The notes below the pieces were generated by a model, which made no database searches, was not told where the DNA came from, and was given only the letters and a program-made list of their open reading frames with translations. Of a DNA stretch of 64,000 bases, positions 1-7,849 are shown one piece after another (within the stretch, counting starts at the first letter, position 1; each line of letters begins with the position of its first letter). This DNA is from Bradyrhizobium sp. Gha (GTDB taxonomy: Bacteria > Pseudomonadota > Alphaproteobacteria > Rhizobiales > Xanthobacteraceae). The translations under genes were made by a program, and so were the position numbers. The DNA lies in contig NZ_FOQM01000020.1 in assembly GCF_900113735.1 (NCBI RefSeq), positions 82,792-146,791 on the forward strand, read 5' to 3'.

Positions 1-1
1 C

Positions 2-859
2 TACTCGGCCAAGAGTTGCGGGCGTGGTGCATTCCGCTTCTTCGAGCCGGAGCTCGACGAGCTCATGCATGCGCGGCGCGACCTGGAGCGCGACATGCGG
101 GATGCGCTTGCTGGCGGCGAATTCGAGCTGCACTACCAGCCGTTCGTCAATACCGCGACCGGTGAGATCCGCGGCTTCGAAGCCCTCCTACGCTGGCATC
201 ACCCGCGGCGAGGCCTGGTCATGCCCGGCGAATTCATTCCGCTCGCGGAGGAGGCCGGCTTGATCGTGCCGCTGGGAGAATGGATTCTGAAGACCGCATG
301 TAGCGAAGCCGCCAAATGGCCCGCCCATCTCAGGATCGCGATCAACCTGTCTCCAGCCCAATTCAAGAGTAAGGAGCTAGTCCAGGTCATTGTCGGCGCA
401 CTGGCGAATTCGGGAGTTGCGCCACACCGACTTGAGCTCGAGGTGACCGAGACGGCAATCATGCATGACAGCGAGGCCGTGTTCGCAGCACTTGGCCAAC
501 TGCGCGAGCTCGGCGTGCGAGTAGCCCTGGACGACTTCGGCACCGGCTACTCTTCGTTGAGTTTCTTGCAAAGATTCCCGTTCGACAAGGTCAAGGTCGA
601 CCGCAGCTTCGTCAATGAACTGTCCAGCGCAAGCCCAGACGCGCATCATCTCGCGCGGGCGGTCGTTCGCTTCGCGGTCAGCCTGGGCAAGACGACGACC
701 GCCGAAGGCGCCGAAACGAAGGAGCAGCTCGATATCCTCCGTGAAGAGGGCTGTGTCGAAACGCAAGGCTACTATTTCGGCCGGCCCATGCCTGCATCCG
801 GCATTGCGAAAATGCTGAGTGCCAGGCGAGCCGACAAGGCGGCCATCCGCGCGGCCTGA
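2..859 (+). CDS. GGDEF-EAL protein, C-terminal part (c-di-GMP phosphodiesterase), truncated by window start
   Basis: The frame is open from base 2, so the gene begins before the window. The first residues (AKSCGRGAFRFF) look like the end of a GGDEF domain and run into a complete EAL domain. The catalytic signatures are all visible: FEALLRW (EAL at about 173-187), NLSPAQF, EVTETAIM, the loop-6 motif DDFGTGYSSL, KVDRSFV, AEGAET and QGYYFGRPM. EAL domains hydrolyse c-di-GMP to pGpG, so phosphodiesterase activity is likely. Whether the GGDEF half is active or only regulatory cannot be seen. The gene ends just before a palindromic repeat. Confidence 0.93.
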   Translation, partial: YSAKSCGRGAFRFFEPELDELMHARRDLERDMRDALAGGEFELHYQPFVNTATGEIRGFEALLRWHHPRRGLVMPGEFIPLAEEAGLIVPLGEWILKTACSEAAKWPAHLRIAINLSPAQFKSKELVQVIVGALANSGVAPHRLELEVTETAIMHDSEAVFAALGQLRELGVRVALDDFGTGYSSLSFLQRFPFDKVKVDRSFVNELSSASPDAHHLARAVVRFAVSLGKTTTAEGAETKEQLDILREEGCVETQGYYFGRPMPASGIAKMLSARRADKAAIRAA

Positions 860-861
860 AT

Positions 862-945
862 CAGAGCCTGATCCGGGAAAGTGTGAAGCGGTTTTCCGAA
901 AAGATCATGCTCGAACAAGAAGCCAGAGCGCGATGATGATTCGAC
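862..945. repeat. Dispersed palindromic repeat (family R4)
   Basis: This non-coding stretch after the EAL gene contains a core that reads GATCCGG..AAAGTG, a short loop, then GGTTTTCCG.AAAAGATCATG. A closely related copy lies at 1662-1717. The two halves are complementary, so an RNA or a single strand would fold into a hairpin. The outer limits are approximate. Confidence 0.7.
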
Positions 946-971
946 CCAATCTCATGGCGCGTTAGCACCGC

Positions 972-1649
972 TCATTGCAACGGCGGATCGCCGCTGGTGC
1001 GCTTCTTGGCGAGGTCCATCTCGGTGACCGCGATCAGGATCTCGGCGCGCGTCTTCAGATCGGGCGCTTCAAGCATGGCCTGCTTCTCGGCCGGGCCATA
1101 GGGCGACATCATCGCCAGCGCGTTGACGAGCGCCTCATTGGGCGCGCTTTCGACGCCCTCCCAGTCGACCTTGAGATTATTGGCCTTGAGAAAATCCGCC
1201 AGCGCCACCAGCAGCGCCTCGCGGTTGACCTCGTCCTCGCCCATGCGCGCGGTGAAATCGTCGGTGAAGGCGAAAAAATCGACCTTGCACTGCCGGTAGG
1301 GGGTCAGCACCTCGAGCTCTTCGACCACCTTGAAGCGCGCGATGCCGGTGAGCTCGAGGATGTAACGGCCGTCACCGGATTCGGCGAGCTGGGTGATACG
1401 GCCGACGCAACCGACGCGGAACAGCGTCGGCTTGTCGGAATTTTTGGGCGAGTGCGCGACGTCAGGCTGGATCATGCCGATCAGCCGATGGCCGTCGCGG
1501 AATGAATCGTCGACCATCGCGAGATAGCGCGGCTCGAAGATGTTGAGCGGCATCTGGCCGCGGGGAAGCAGCAGCGCCCCCGGCAGCGGAAAAACCGGAA
1601 TTATTTCCGGCAGGTCGGCGGGGCCGCGATATTCGATATTGATCGGCAT
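972..1649 (-). CDS. LON peptidase substrate-binding domain protein
   Basis: A 225-residue protein made almost entirely of the N-terminal substrate-binding (LON/PUA-like) domain of Lon protease. The N-terminal stretch IIPVFPLPGALLLPRGQMPL followed by NIFEPRY is the family hallmark. There is no ATPase or peptidase domain, so it is not a protease itself. Proteins of this type are stand-alone and their role is not well established. It follows the thioredoxin-TPR gene on the same strand after an 84-bp gap that holds a palindromic repeat, so the two are probably co-transcribed. A link to protein quality control is inferred from that neighbour. Confidence 0.88.
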   Translation of the reverse strand: MPINIEYRGPADLPEIIPVFPLPGALLLPRGQMPLNIFEPRYLAMVDDSFRDGHRLIGMIQPDVAHSPKNSDKPTLFRVGCVGRITQLAESGDGRYILELTGIARFKVVEELEVLTPYRQCKVDFFAFTDDFTARMGEDEVNREALLVALADFLKANNLKVDWEGVESAPNEALVNALAMMSPYGPAEKQAMLEAPDLKTRAEILIAVTEMDLAKKRTSGDPPLQ

Positions 1650-1661
1650 CTGGTCCCCGCT

Positions 1662-1717
1662 AGAGCATGATCCGGAAAAGTGCGCAGCGGTTTTCCGACA
1701 AGATCATGCGCAAACAA
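1662..1717. repeat. Dispersed palindromic repeat (family R4, second copy)
   Basis: The sequence AGAGCATGATCCGGAAAAGT, then a short GC-rich loop, then GGTTTTCCGACAAGATCATG forms an imperfect inverted repeat. It matches the core of the copy at 862-945. It lies between two same-strand genes that look like one operon, so it should be transcribed and could form an RNA hairpin. Confidence 0.78.
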
Positions 1718-1733
1718 TAACCGCACGCTATCC

Positions 1734-2654
1734 CTATGAAAACAGGATCGTCGACAAGCGCTTGCGGCCCTCGACGGTTGCTTCATCCGTGCCGCCCCAG
1801 GCCTCGAAGAACTGCACCAGCTGCTTGCGGGCGCCGTCGTCGTTCCATTTGCGGTCGCGCTTGACGATCGCGAGCAGCTGCTCGGTGGCCGCAGCGCGGT
1901 CGCCCTTCGCGTTCAGCGCGGTGGCAAGGTCGAAGCGGGCCTGATGATCGAGCGGGTTTGCGGCGACTTTCTGTTCCAGCTCTGCGACAGGCCCGAGCTG
2001 TTCCGCTTGTTCGGCAAGATCGATCGCGGTCTGCACGGCCTTCACGGCCGGGTCGTTGCGCTTGGATTCCGGCACCATGGCGAGCGTCTGCTTGGCTTGC
2101 TCCATCGCGCCCGAGACGGCGTAGCATTTTGCCAGCCCGGCCAAAGCCGCGATGTTGGTCGCCTCGTGCTGCAGCACTTCGGCATAGATCTGCGCGGCCG
2201 CGGCGGCATCGCCCTCGGCGAGCACGGCCTCGGCCTCCTGCAGGATCTCGGCAATATTGGGCTCGCCTGGAGCCGTCACACCCTTGGTCAGCTTCTCGAT
2301 GAAGGCGTTGAGCTGGCTCTCCGGCACAGCGCCCATGAAGCCGTCGGCGGGCTGGCCGTTGACGAAGGCGATCACGGCCGGGATCGACTGGATGCCCATC
2401 TGGCCGGGGATCGCCGGATGCTGGTCGATGTTCATCTTGACCAGCTTGACCTTGCCCTTGGCTGCCTTGACCGCCTTTTCCAGGATGGGGGTGAGCTGCT
2501 TGCAGGGACCGCACCACTCCGCCCAGAAATCGATCAGCACCGGCTGGCGCTTCGATTCCTCGATGACGTCCTTCACGAACGTCTGGGTGGTGGTGTCCTT
2601 GATCAGATCGGCCGCAGCCGGGCCCGCTCCGTTAGCCTGGTCGATGATCGTCAC
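1734..2654 (-). CDS. cnoX: Thioredoxin-TPR co-chaperone (CnoX/YbbN family)
   Basis: A 306-residue protein. Residues about 15-115 are a thioredoxin domain with active site WCGPC (C48, C51). The C-terminal half is a tetratricopeptide-like helical region rich in Ala, Glu and Gln. This is the CnoX/YbbN architecture, a holdase that guards client proteins against oxidation and passes them to chaperones. The intact CGPC pair suggests redox activity, unlike E. coli CnoX, which has lost one cysteine. The start is GTG at 2654, preceded by GAGGGG at good spacing. The LON-domain gene follows on the same strand. Confidence 0.9.
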   Translation of the reverse strand: MTIIDQANGAGPAAADLIKDTTTQTFVKDVIEESKRQPVLIDFWAEWCGPCKQLTPILEKAVKAAKGKVKLVKMNIDQHPAIPGQMGIQSIPAVIAFVNGQPADGFMGAVPESQLNAFIEKLTKGVTAPGEPNIAEILQEAEAVLAEGDAAAAAQIYAEVLQHEATNIAALAGLAKCYAVSGAMEQAKQTLAMVPESKRNDPAVKAVQTAIDLAEQAEQLGPVAELEQKVAANPLDHQARFDLATALNAKGDRAAATEQLLAIVKRDRKWNDDGARKQLVQFFEAWGGTDEATVEGRKRLSTILFS

Positions 2655-2928
2655 GGGATCCCCTCGTCTGATGTCTGGAATGGCGGGTCTTTAGCACGTC
2701 GCCATCGCATATGCTTCGTTTCAGGCCCTAAAGTTGGGCCGGGTCGGCCGAATTTCAATCCATGGCCGCCGATTCGACAGTTCCGGACCATTTTTGGTCG
2801 ATTTGGCCGGGATGGGGCTCATATAGGGGCTCCGAAAGCGAGATGATGCTGCCGGTAGCTGTTGCATTCGCCTCCCGCTTTTGGCATACGACAGCCGTTG
2901 CCGGCGCGTCACGCGACCGACACAGGAT

Positions 2929-3003
<75 letters not shown>

Positions 3004-3114
3004 ATTTTTCCCGGTGCGATCCTCCGGGCTCCGGCACCGCGGGTCGCCGGCCGCCGTCGTCCTACTGTGCATGGGGTTGTTTTCGCGAAGCGCACGCTGT
3101 TCGTCGGCGCCGCG

Positions 3115-3189
3115 ATGGCCGATGCCGCCTCTCACATGAGCGACGAGGAAATCACCGCCGTCGCACACTATCTCGCGTATCTCAAATAA
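3115..3189 (+). pseudogene. Remnant of a class I cytochrome c C-terminus
   Basis: The short frame reads MADAASHMSDEEITAVAHYL followed by AYLK and a stop. This resembles the last helix of class I c-type cytochromes, where a Met ligand is followed by a run such as LSDEDIAAVAAYL. I see no CxxCH heme site in the 112 bases between it and the tRNA, so only the tail remains. It starts about 110 bp downstream of tRNA-Gly, a common site for rearrangement. A chance match over 25 residues is possible. Confidence 0.5.
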
Positions 3190-3201
3190 TGCTGGGCGCG
3201 A

Positions 3202-4125
3202 TTACCCCGCGCGCTGCTTCTCATACGCCTTTAGATGCGTGTATGCGATGCGCAGCTTCGGCACCGGCACCTTGGCGGCATCGGCGCGCGCGATCAGGTC
3301 GCCGATCACGTGATCGGCCTCGACGGGCAAGCCCGCCTTGATGTCCCGGAACATCGAGGCCGTCATCGGAGAGCCCTCGGTGGTCAGGTTGCCCTTCACG
3401 CGCTCGAAGAACGGGCCGCCAGGCGTGTAGCCGGACGCGGTGGCGATTGCGCTGGTCTCGTCGAGGATGCCGAGCAGGAAGTCCCTGCCTCCGGGTGCCG
3501 CAAGGATGTTGCCGACAGAGGTCCGCATCAGGCTGGTAGAAGCTGCGAGCGAGGAGAGGAACACCCACTTTTCCCACATGTCCTGCATGATGTTCTCGCT
3601 GACGGTGGCCCCGACGATGCCACTCTTGAAGGCCTCGTCGATCGCCTTGATGCGATCCGACGACCCGCCGTCGCGTTCGCCGTAACTGATCGCCTGCATC
3701 GGCTGCAGCTGCACCACTTCCCGCCTCTCGTTCAACGTCGCCGCGATGGCGCAGAGACCGCCGAGCACGCGCTCCTTGCCGAACCTCTGGTCGAGCGTGT
3801 CGAGATGCTTCATGCCGTTGAGCATCGGGATGATCGCAGTGTTCGGGCCAACCGCCGCGGCGAACGAGTTGATGGCGTCGTCGAGGTCGAACGCCTTGCA
3901 GCTGAGCAGCACGACGTCGAACGTGTCCTTGATGGCGTCGGCCTGCACGGTCGGCGGATTCTTCAGCGTCGCGTCGCCGTTCGGGCTCTTGATGGTCAGG
4001 CCGTCGCGCGCGAGTTCGCCGGCGCGCCTGGGACGGACCAGGAAGGTCATGTCGCGGCCCGCCTGCAACAGCCTGCCACCGAAATAGCCGCCGATGGCGC
4101 CGGCGCCGACCACGAGGATACGCAT
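3202..4125 (-). CDS. panE: 2-dehydropantoate 2-reductase
   Basis: A 307-residue member of the ApbA/PanE family, which reduces ketopantoate to pantoate with NADPH in pantothenate (vitamin B5, CoA) synthesis. The N-terminus has the Rossmann motif GAGAIGGYFGGRL. SCKAFD carries the conserved lysine and MLNGM follows. The C-terminal helical domain carries VEADHVIGDL with the conserved glutamate. Paralogues with other 2-oxo acid substrates exist, so the exact substrate is inferred. It lies downstream of the isomerase gene on the same strand, separated by an inverted repeat. Confidence 0.88.
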   Translation of the reverse strand: MRILVVGAGAIGGYFGGRLLQAGRDMTFLVRPRRAGELARDGLTIKSPNGDATLKNPPTVQADAIKDTFDVVLLSCKAFDLDDAINSFAAAVGPNTAIIPMLNGMKHLDTLDQRFGKERVLGGLCAIAATLNERREVVQLQPMQAISYGERDGGSSDRIKAIDEAFKSGIVGATVSENIMQDMWEKWVFLSSLAASTSLMRTSVGNILAAPGGRDFLLGILDETSAIATASGYTPGGPFFERVKGNLTTEGSPMTASMFRDIKAGLPVEADHVIGDLIARADAAKVPVPKLRIAYTHLKAYEKQRAG

Positions 4126-4161
4126 GGGACAAACTCCGTTATCGTTGCTCTTTGGACAGAG

Positions 4162-4257
4162 GCGAATGGCGAATAGGGAGTAGCGAATAGAATAGCAGAT
4201 GACGAAATGCGAGTAACGTTTCGACTATTCGCCATTCGCCATTCACTACTCGCCATT
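4162..4257. repeat. Imperfect inverted repeat built of GCGAAT(A/G)G units (family R7)
   Basis: The left arm (4162-4190) is made of GCGAATGG, CGAATAGG and GCGAATAG-like units. The right arm (4224-4257) carries the complement as repeated CGCCATTC and CTATTCG units. The right arm overlaps the last codons and the TAG stop of the isomerase gene. Confidence 0.75.
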
Positions 4258-4860
4258 CTCCAGCACCATCTCCTCGACGTCCCGCAGTTGCTCCTTGCCA
4301 AAAAACATCTCGACGCCGACGAAGAAGGTCGGCGAGCCGAAGGCTCCACGCGCGACCGCCTCCTCGGTGTTCTTGATCAGCTTGCCTTTCACGTCCGGCT
4401 GCTGGGCGCGGGCGAACAGCTTTTGGGCGTCGAGTCCGGAAGACGCGAGCGCCTTCGCCGCGACTTCAGGATCGTCCATCTTCTTCGGCTCGCGCCACAT
4501 GTGATGGAAGGCGGCGTCGACATATGTCTCGAACACGCCCTCGAGCTGCGCCGCGATGGCGGTGCGCATCAGGTTCAACGTGTTGACGGGAAAGTTGGGA
4601 TTGAAGACGTAAGGCTGAACCTTGAAGCGCTTGACGAAGCGCTCGGTCTCGACCTCTTGGAACTCGCGCTTGTTCTTGATGCCGGCGAGCGTCTCGGCCG
4701 GCGATCGGTTGTTGGTCGCTTTGAAAATGCCGCCGAGCAGGATCGGCACATATTCGAATTTGACGCCGATGCGCTGTTCGATCGCAGGGATGGCGAGATG
4801 GCTGAGATAGGCGTTCGGGCTGCCGAAATCGAACAGGAATTGCGGGGCTGTGCGGGTCAA
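4246..4860 (-). CDS. DsbA-family isomerase (2-hydroxychromene-2-carboxylate isomerase-like)
   Basis: A protein of about 204 residues of the DSBA-like thioredoxin fold. The N-terminus FLFDFGSPNAYLSH carries the serine typical of 2-hydroxychromene-2-carboxylate isomerases in place of a CxxC pair. These enzymes use glutathione in naphthalene and other aromatic degradation. No aromatic pathway genes are nearby, so the substrate is unknown. The open frame extends upstream to 4920, but the best start is TTG at 4860, preceded by AGGGAG about 6 bases away. The stop codon lies in the inverted repeat at 4162-4257, so the C-terminus may have been reshaped by it. Confidence 0.8.
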   Translation of the reverse strand: MTRTAPQFLFDFGSPNAYLSHLAIPAIEQRIGVKFEYVPILLGGIFKATNNRSPAETLAGIKNKREFQEVETERFVKRFKVQPYVFNPNFPVNTLNLMRTAIAAQLEGVFETYVDAAFHHMWREPKKMDDPEVAAKALASSGLDAQKLFARAQQPDVKGKLIKNTEEAVARGAFGSPTFFVGVEMFFGKEQLRDVEEMVLENGE

Positions 4861-4950
4861 ATGCGTTCTCCCTGACGTCACTTTTCGCCCATTGTGGCGC
4901 AGGGCGCGCCACAGGTCCACCGTTTAATGATGGTCATAATATCTTGGTGA

Positions 4951-6300
4951 TCAGACCAGACGCCGGATGGCCCGCTTGCGCCACACCAGGAGGTAATAGC
5001 CAATCTGCAAGACGAACATGGCGCAGAATACGATCGGGTAAGCGGCCCATACACCCGCAAGGCCGATGGTGCGACTGAGGATCACCGCACTGGGCAGCTC
5101 GATCGCAACGATGGCTGATATCGACAGCAGCATCGGCGTCAGCGCCACGCCTGCGGCACGCATCGCTCCGGAAAACGTCGTCGCAAGACCGAACGGCACT
5201 GAGCTCCACAAGGCGACGAAAAGCAGTCCTTGCGCCAGATCGAGCACGGCGCCGTCGGTGATGAAGATGCCGAGCACGGCGCGAGGCGCGAGATAGATCA
5301 ACGTTACCAGCCCGCCCGTCAGTACGAGGTTGAATGCGAGGCCGGTTCGCACGATGCCATCGAGCCGCGTCCGGTCGCCGCCGCCGATGGCCTGCGCGCC
5401 GAGAATCGAGACCGCGATCGAGATCGACATCGCCGTGAACTGCGTGTAGCCCATCACCTGGTTGACGGCGCCATACGCAGCCGTGGCGTGGGACCCGAAG
5501 CCGTTGACGAGGCCGAGCAGCACCAACTCGGCGATCGCCATCACGACCATGCCGACGGCGCTCGGCAAGCCGATGCCGAGGATTTGTCCGATCACCGCGC
5601 GATTGATCCGCACATGGCGCAACAGTGCCGCGTCCGGTGCGAGCACGTGCTTCCTCCGCAGCAGATAGGCGGCGAGCGCGATCAGCGTCAGTGCGTTGGA
5701 GATCGCAGCCGCCCAGGCCGGGCTGGTGATGCCGACCGCCCCGTGGATCAGCATCGGTGTCAGGATCAGACCGATCGCGGTCGACAACGCCAACGCCAGC
5801 AGCGGCGTCACTGCGTCGCCGACACCGCGGATCATCGCGGTCATCAGCAGGAAGGTGAAGCCAAACGGCATCGTCAGCAGCATGATGCGCGCATAGCGGC
5901 TAGCCGGCTTGAGAATGTCGGCGGGCGTCGCGAGTGCGATCATCAATTGCCGGCTGAACAGTCCACCGACCAGTCCCACTGAGATCGAGAGGAGCAGGCC
6001 GACCGCGAGCGTCGCGCCGGCGACGATCTTGATCCTGTCGAGCTTGCCCGCGCCAAAGGCCTGGCCGATCAACACGGTGGCGCCGGTGCTCAGGCCCATG
6101 ACGAAAGCGAACAGGAAGAAGAATACCGGGAAGAAGATCGAAGCCGCAGCGAGTGCGTCCACGCCGATCATGTGACCGACATAGACATTGCTGACCGTGC
6201 CGAACAACGATTGCAGCGCGTTGCTCAGCATCAACGGCGCGAGGAAGCGCAGGAAGGATTGCCAGAGCGGCTTTGGAGCGGACATGGTTCTGCCTTTCAC
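4951..6300 (-). CDS. MATE family efflux transporter
   Basis: A 449-residue integral membrane protein with about 12 hydrophobic segments in two similar halves. This is the size and layout of the multidrug and toxic compound extrusion family. The N-terminal part contains PLMLSNALQSLFGTVSNVYV and, later, ATVLIGQAFGAGK, a common MATE signature. MATE proteins export cationic compounds using a Na+ or H+ gradient. The substrate cannot be told. It is probably transcribed alone. Confidence 0.9.
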   Translation of the reverse strand: MKGRTMSAPKPLWQSFLRFLAPLMLSNALQSLFGTVSNVYVGHMIGVDALAAASIFFPVFFFLFAFVMGLSTGATVLIGQAFGAGKLDRIKIVAGATLAVGLLLSISVGLVGGLFSRQLMIALATPADILKPASRYARIMLLTMPFGFTFLLMTAMIRGVGDAVTPLLALALSTAIGLILTPMLIHGAVGITSPAWAAAISNALTLIALAAYLLRRKHVLAPDAALLRHVRINRAVIGQILGIGLPSAVGMVVMAIAELVLLGLVNGFGSHATAAYGAVNQVMGYTQFTAMSISIAVSILGAQAIGGGDRTRLDGIVRTGLAFNLVLTGGLVTLIYLAPRAVLGIFITDGAVLDLAQGLLFVALWSSVPFGLATTFSGAMRAAGVALTPMLLSISAIVAIELPSAVILSRTIGLAGVWAAYPIVFCAMFVLQIGYYLLVWRKRAIRRLV

Positions 6301-6372
6301 CAGGGCGTGCGAAGCCGTTGCCGAGCAATGCGCGGCTTGGCCGTCGATAGGGGCGTGAGACGTGCTGCGCGG

Positions 6373-6969
6373 CTAAGCGCGGTCGTTGTAGGCGAGCTTG
6401 ACGATGTGGTCGCGGATATCGGCGGGCCAGTCGGCGATCAGTCCGGTGAAGCGGCGCCGGTCATCTGCGAACAGCGCGCGCGAAGCTTCCTCGAACCGCG
6501 CCAGATTGCCCGCCATGGTCGACATGAAGTGATAGGCGGCATCGCGCGCCTGCCGTGCGCGATCCTTGTCGCCGCTCGCGCGCCTGGCCTCGTCGACGAG
6601 TTTTCGCAGCGCGACCGAAGCGCCGCCGGGCTGCACGCCGAGCCATTCCCAATGCCGCGGCAGCAGCGTCACCTCGCGCGCGACCACGCCGAGTTTCGGC
6701 CGGCCGCGTCCGCGCGGCTCGGCCGGCGGCGCGGCCTCCTCGACCGGCGGCGGGATCAGCTTCGCCAAACGCGCCAGCACCTCGCGATCGCCGCCGCGCA
6801 GATCGAAGTCGATCGATCGGCCCGTGGCGTCCTCGAAGATGATGATCGCCTCGTCCGCCCGCGGGGCTACCCGCTTGACGACCAGAGCGACCTCTCCCGC
6901 CGGCCCGGACACCAGGCGGCGCTGCCCTTGAAAGGCGGTGAAAGTTGCTTGCATTGATATCATTGCCAT
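6373..6969 (-). CDS. DUF2239 family protein
   Basis: About 193-198 residues. The start MQATFTAFQGQRRLVSGPAG and the later GRGRPKLGVVAREVTLLPRH are typical of DUF2239, a family of unknown function. The Arg-rich GRGRPKL stretch could touch nucleic acid, but this is a guess. Two ATG codons (6969 and 6954) are possible and neither has a clear ribosome binding site. The reading frame continues to 7257, but that extension runs through the palindromes and the divergent promoter region. The gene is divergent from a glutathione S-transferase gene and shares tandem ACCCGGGT palindromes with it. Confidence 0.82.
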   Translation of the reverse strand: MAMISMQATFTAFQGQRRLVSGPAGEVALVVKRVAPRADEAIIIFEDATGRSIDFDLRGGDREVLARLAKLIPPPVEEAAPPAEPRGRGRPKLGVVAREVTLLPRHWEWLGVQPGGASVALRKLVDEARRASGDKDRARQARDAAYHFMSTMAGNLARFEEASRALFADDRRRFTGLIADWPADIRDHIVKLAYNDRA

Positions 6970-6992
6970 ATTGACGACCGTGGCGCTTTTAA

Positions 6993-7029
6993 TACCCGGG
7001 TAAATAATTGCCGTCAATATACCCGGGTG
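6993..7029. promoter_or_regulatory. Tandem palindromic boxes (TACCCGGGTA), candidate operator
   Basis: Two boxes with a perfect ACCCGGGT core: TACCCGGGTA at 6993-7002 and TACCCGGGTG at 7020-7029, centres 27 bp apart. They lie between divergent genes (DUF2239 to the left, GST to the right) and about 24 bp from the DUF2239 start. Two copies of a two-fold symmetric site in a divergent promoter suggest a dimeric repressor. The regulator is unknown and no regulator gene is adjacent. Confidence 0.55.
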
Positions 7030-7116
7030 AAAATATCCTCCGAACGGCTCGACATTGTGGTTCCGGGCTGGCAGGTACGCGGTCGGCCCACCAAACCAAG
7101 CCCGGGGATTCTCGCG

Positions 7117-7782
7117 ATGCTGACCGTCCATCACCTCAACAATTCGCGCTCGCAGCGCGTGCTGTGGCTGCTCGAGGAGTTGGGCGTGCCCTACGAGATC
7201 GTGCGCTATCAGCGCCAGCCGGACATGCGCGCGCCGAAGGAGCTGCGTGCGATTCATCCGCTCGGCAAATCGCCCGTCATCACCGACAACGGCAACACCA
7301 TCGCCGAGTCAGGCGCGATCCTCGAATATCTCGTCGCGACCTATGGCAATGGCCGCCTGATCCCGCCGCCTGATACGCCGGAGCGGCTGCGCTTCACCTA
7401 TTGGCTGCATTACGCCGAGGGGTCCGCGATGTCGCCGCTGCTGTTGAAGCTGCTGTTCACGCTGATGCCGAAACGCGCGCCGGCGCTGCTTCGCCCGCTG
7501 GTGCGCAAGGTTTCGAACCAGGCGCTCACGGCGCTGGTCAATCCGCAGCTCAAGCAGCACATGGACTATTGGGAGGGCGAGCTCGGCAAGAGCGAGTGGT
7601 TCGCCGGCAGCGAATTCACCGCCGCCGACATCCAGATGAGCTTTCCGCTCGAAGCGGCCCAAGCCCGCGGCGGACTCGAGCAGGGCCATCCCAAGGCGAT
7701 GGCCTTTCTGGAACGCATCCACGCGCGGCCGGCTTATGCGCGCGCGCTGGAAAAGGGCGGACCGTACCAGGTGGGGCGGTAA
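7117..7782 (+). CDS. Glutathione S-transferase family protein
   Basis: A 221-residue GST. The N-terminal thioredoxin-like domain starts MLTVHHLNNSRSQRVLWLLE, with the catalytic Ser in the NSRSQ segment. LGKSPVITDNG and IAESGAILEYL form the glutathione-binding site. The C-terminal domain carries the family N-capping pattern (FTAADIQMSF). The start at 7117 is chosen because the family begins here; the open frame to 7027 adds residues that fit no GST and lies in the palindromic region. The role is probably detoxification or glutathione conjugation. Confidence 0.9.
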   Translation: MLTVHHLNNSRSQRVLWLLEELGVPYEIVRYQRQPDMRAPKELRAIHPLGKSPVITDNGNTIAESGAILEYLVATYGNGRLIPPPDTPERLRFTYWLHYAEGSAMSPLLLKLLFTLMPKRAPALLRPLVRKVSNQALTALVNPQLKQHMDYWEGELGKSEWFAGSEFTAADIQMSFPLEAAQARGGLEQGHPKAMAFLERIHARPAYARALEKGGPYQVGR

Positions 7783-7849
7783 GTTTCCTCACCCCGCGAT
7801 GATCGGTCAGTCGGGCTGCAGCCACCCGCCCGCGCGGCAGGGGCCCGCG

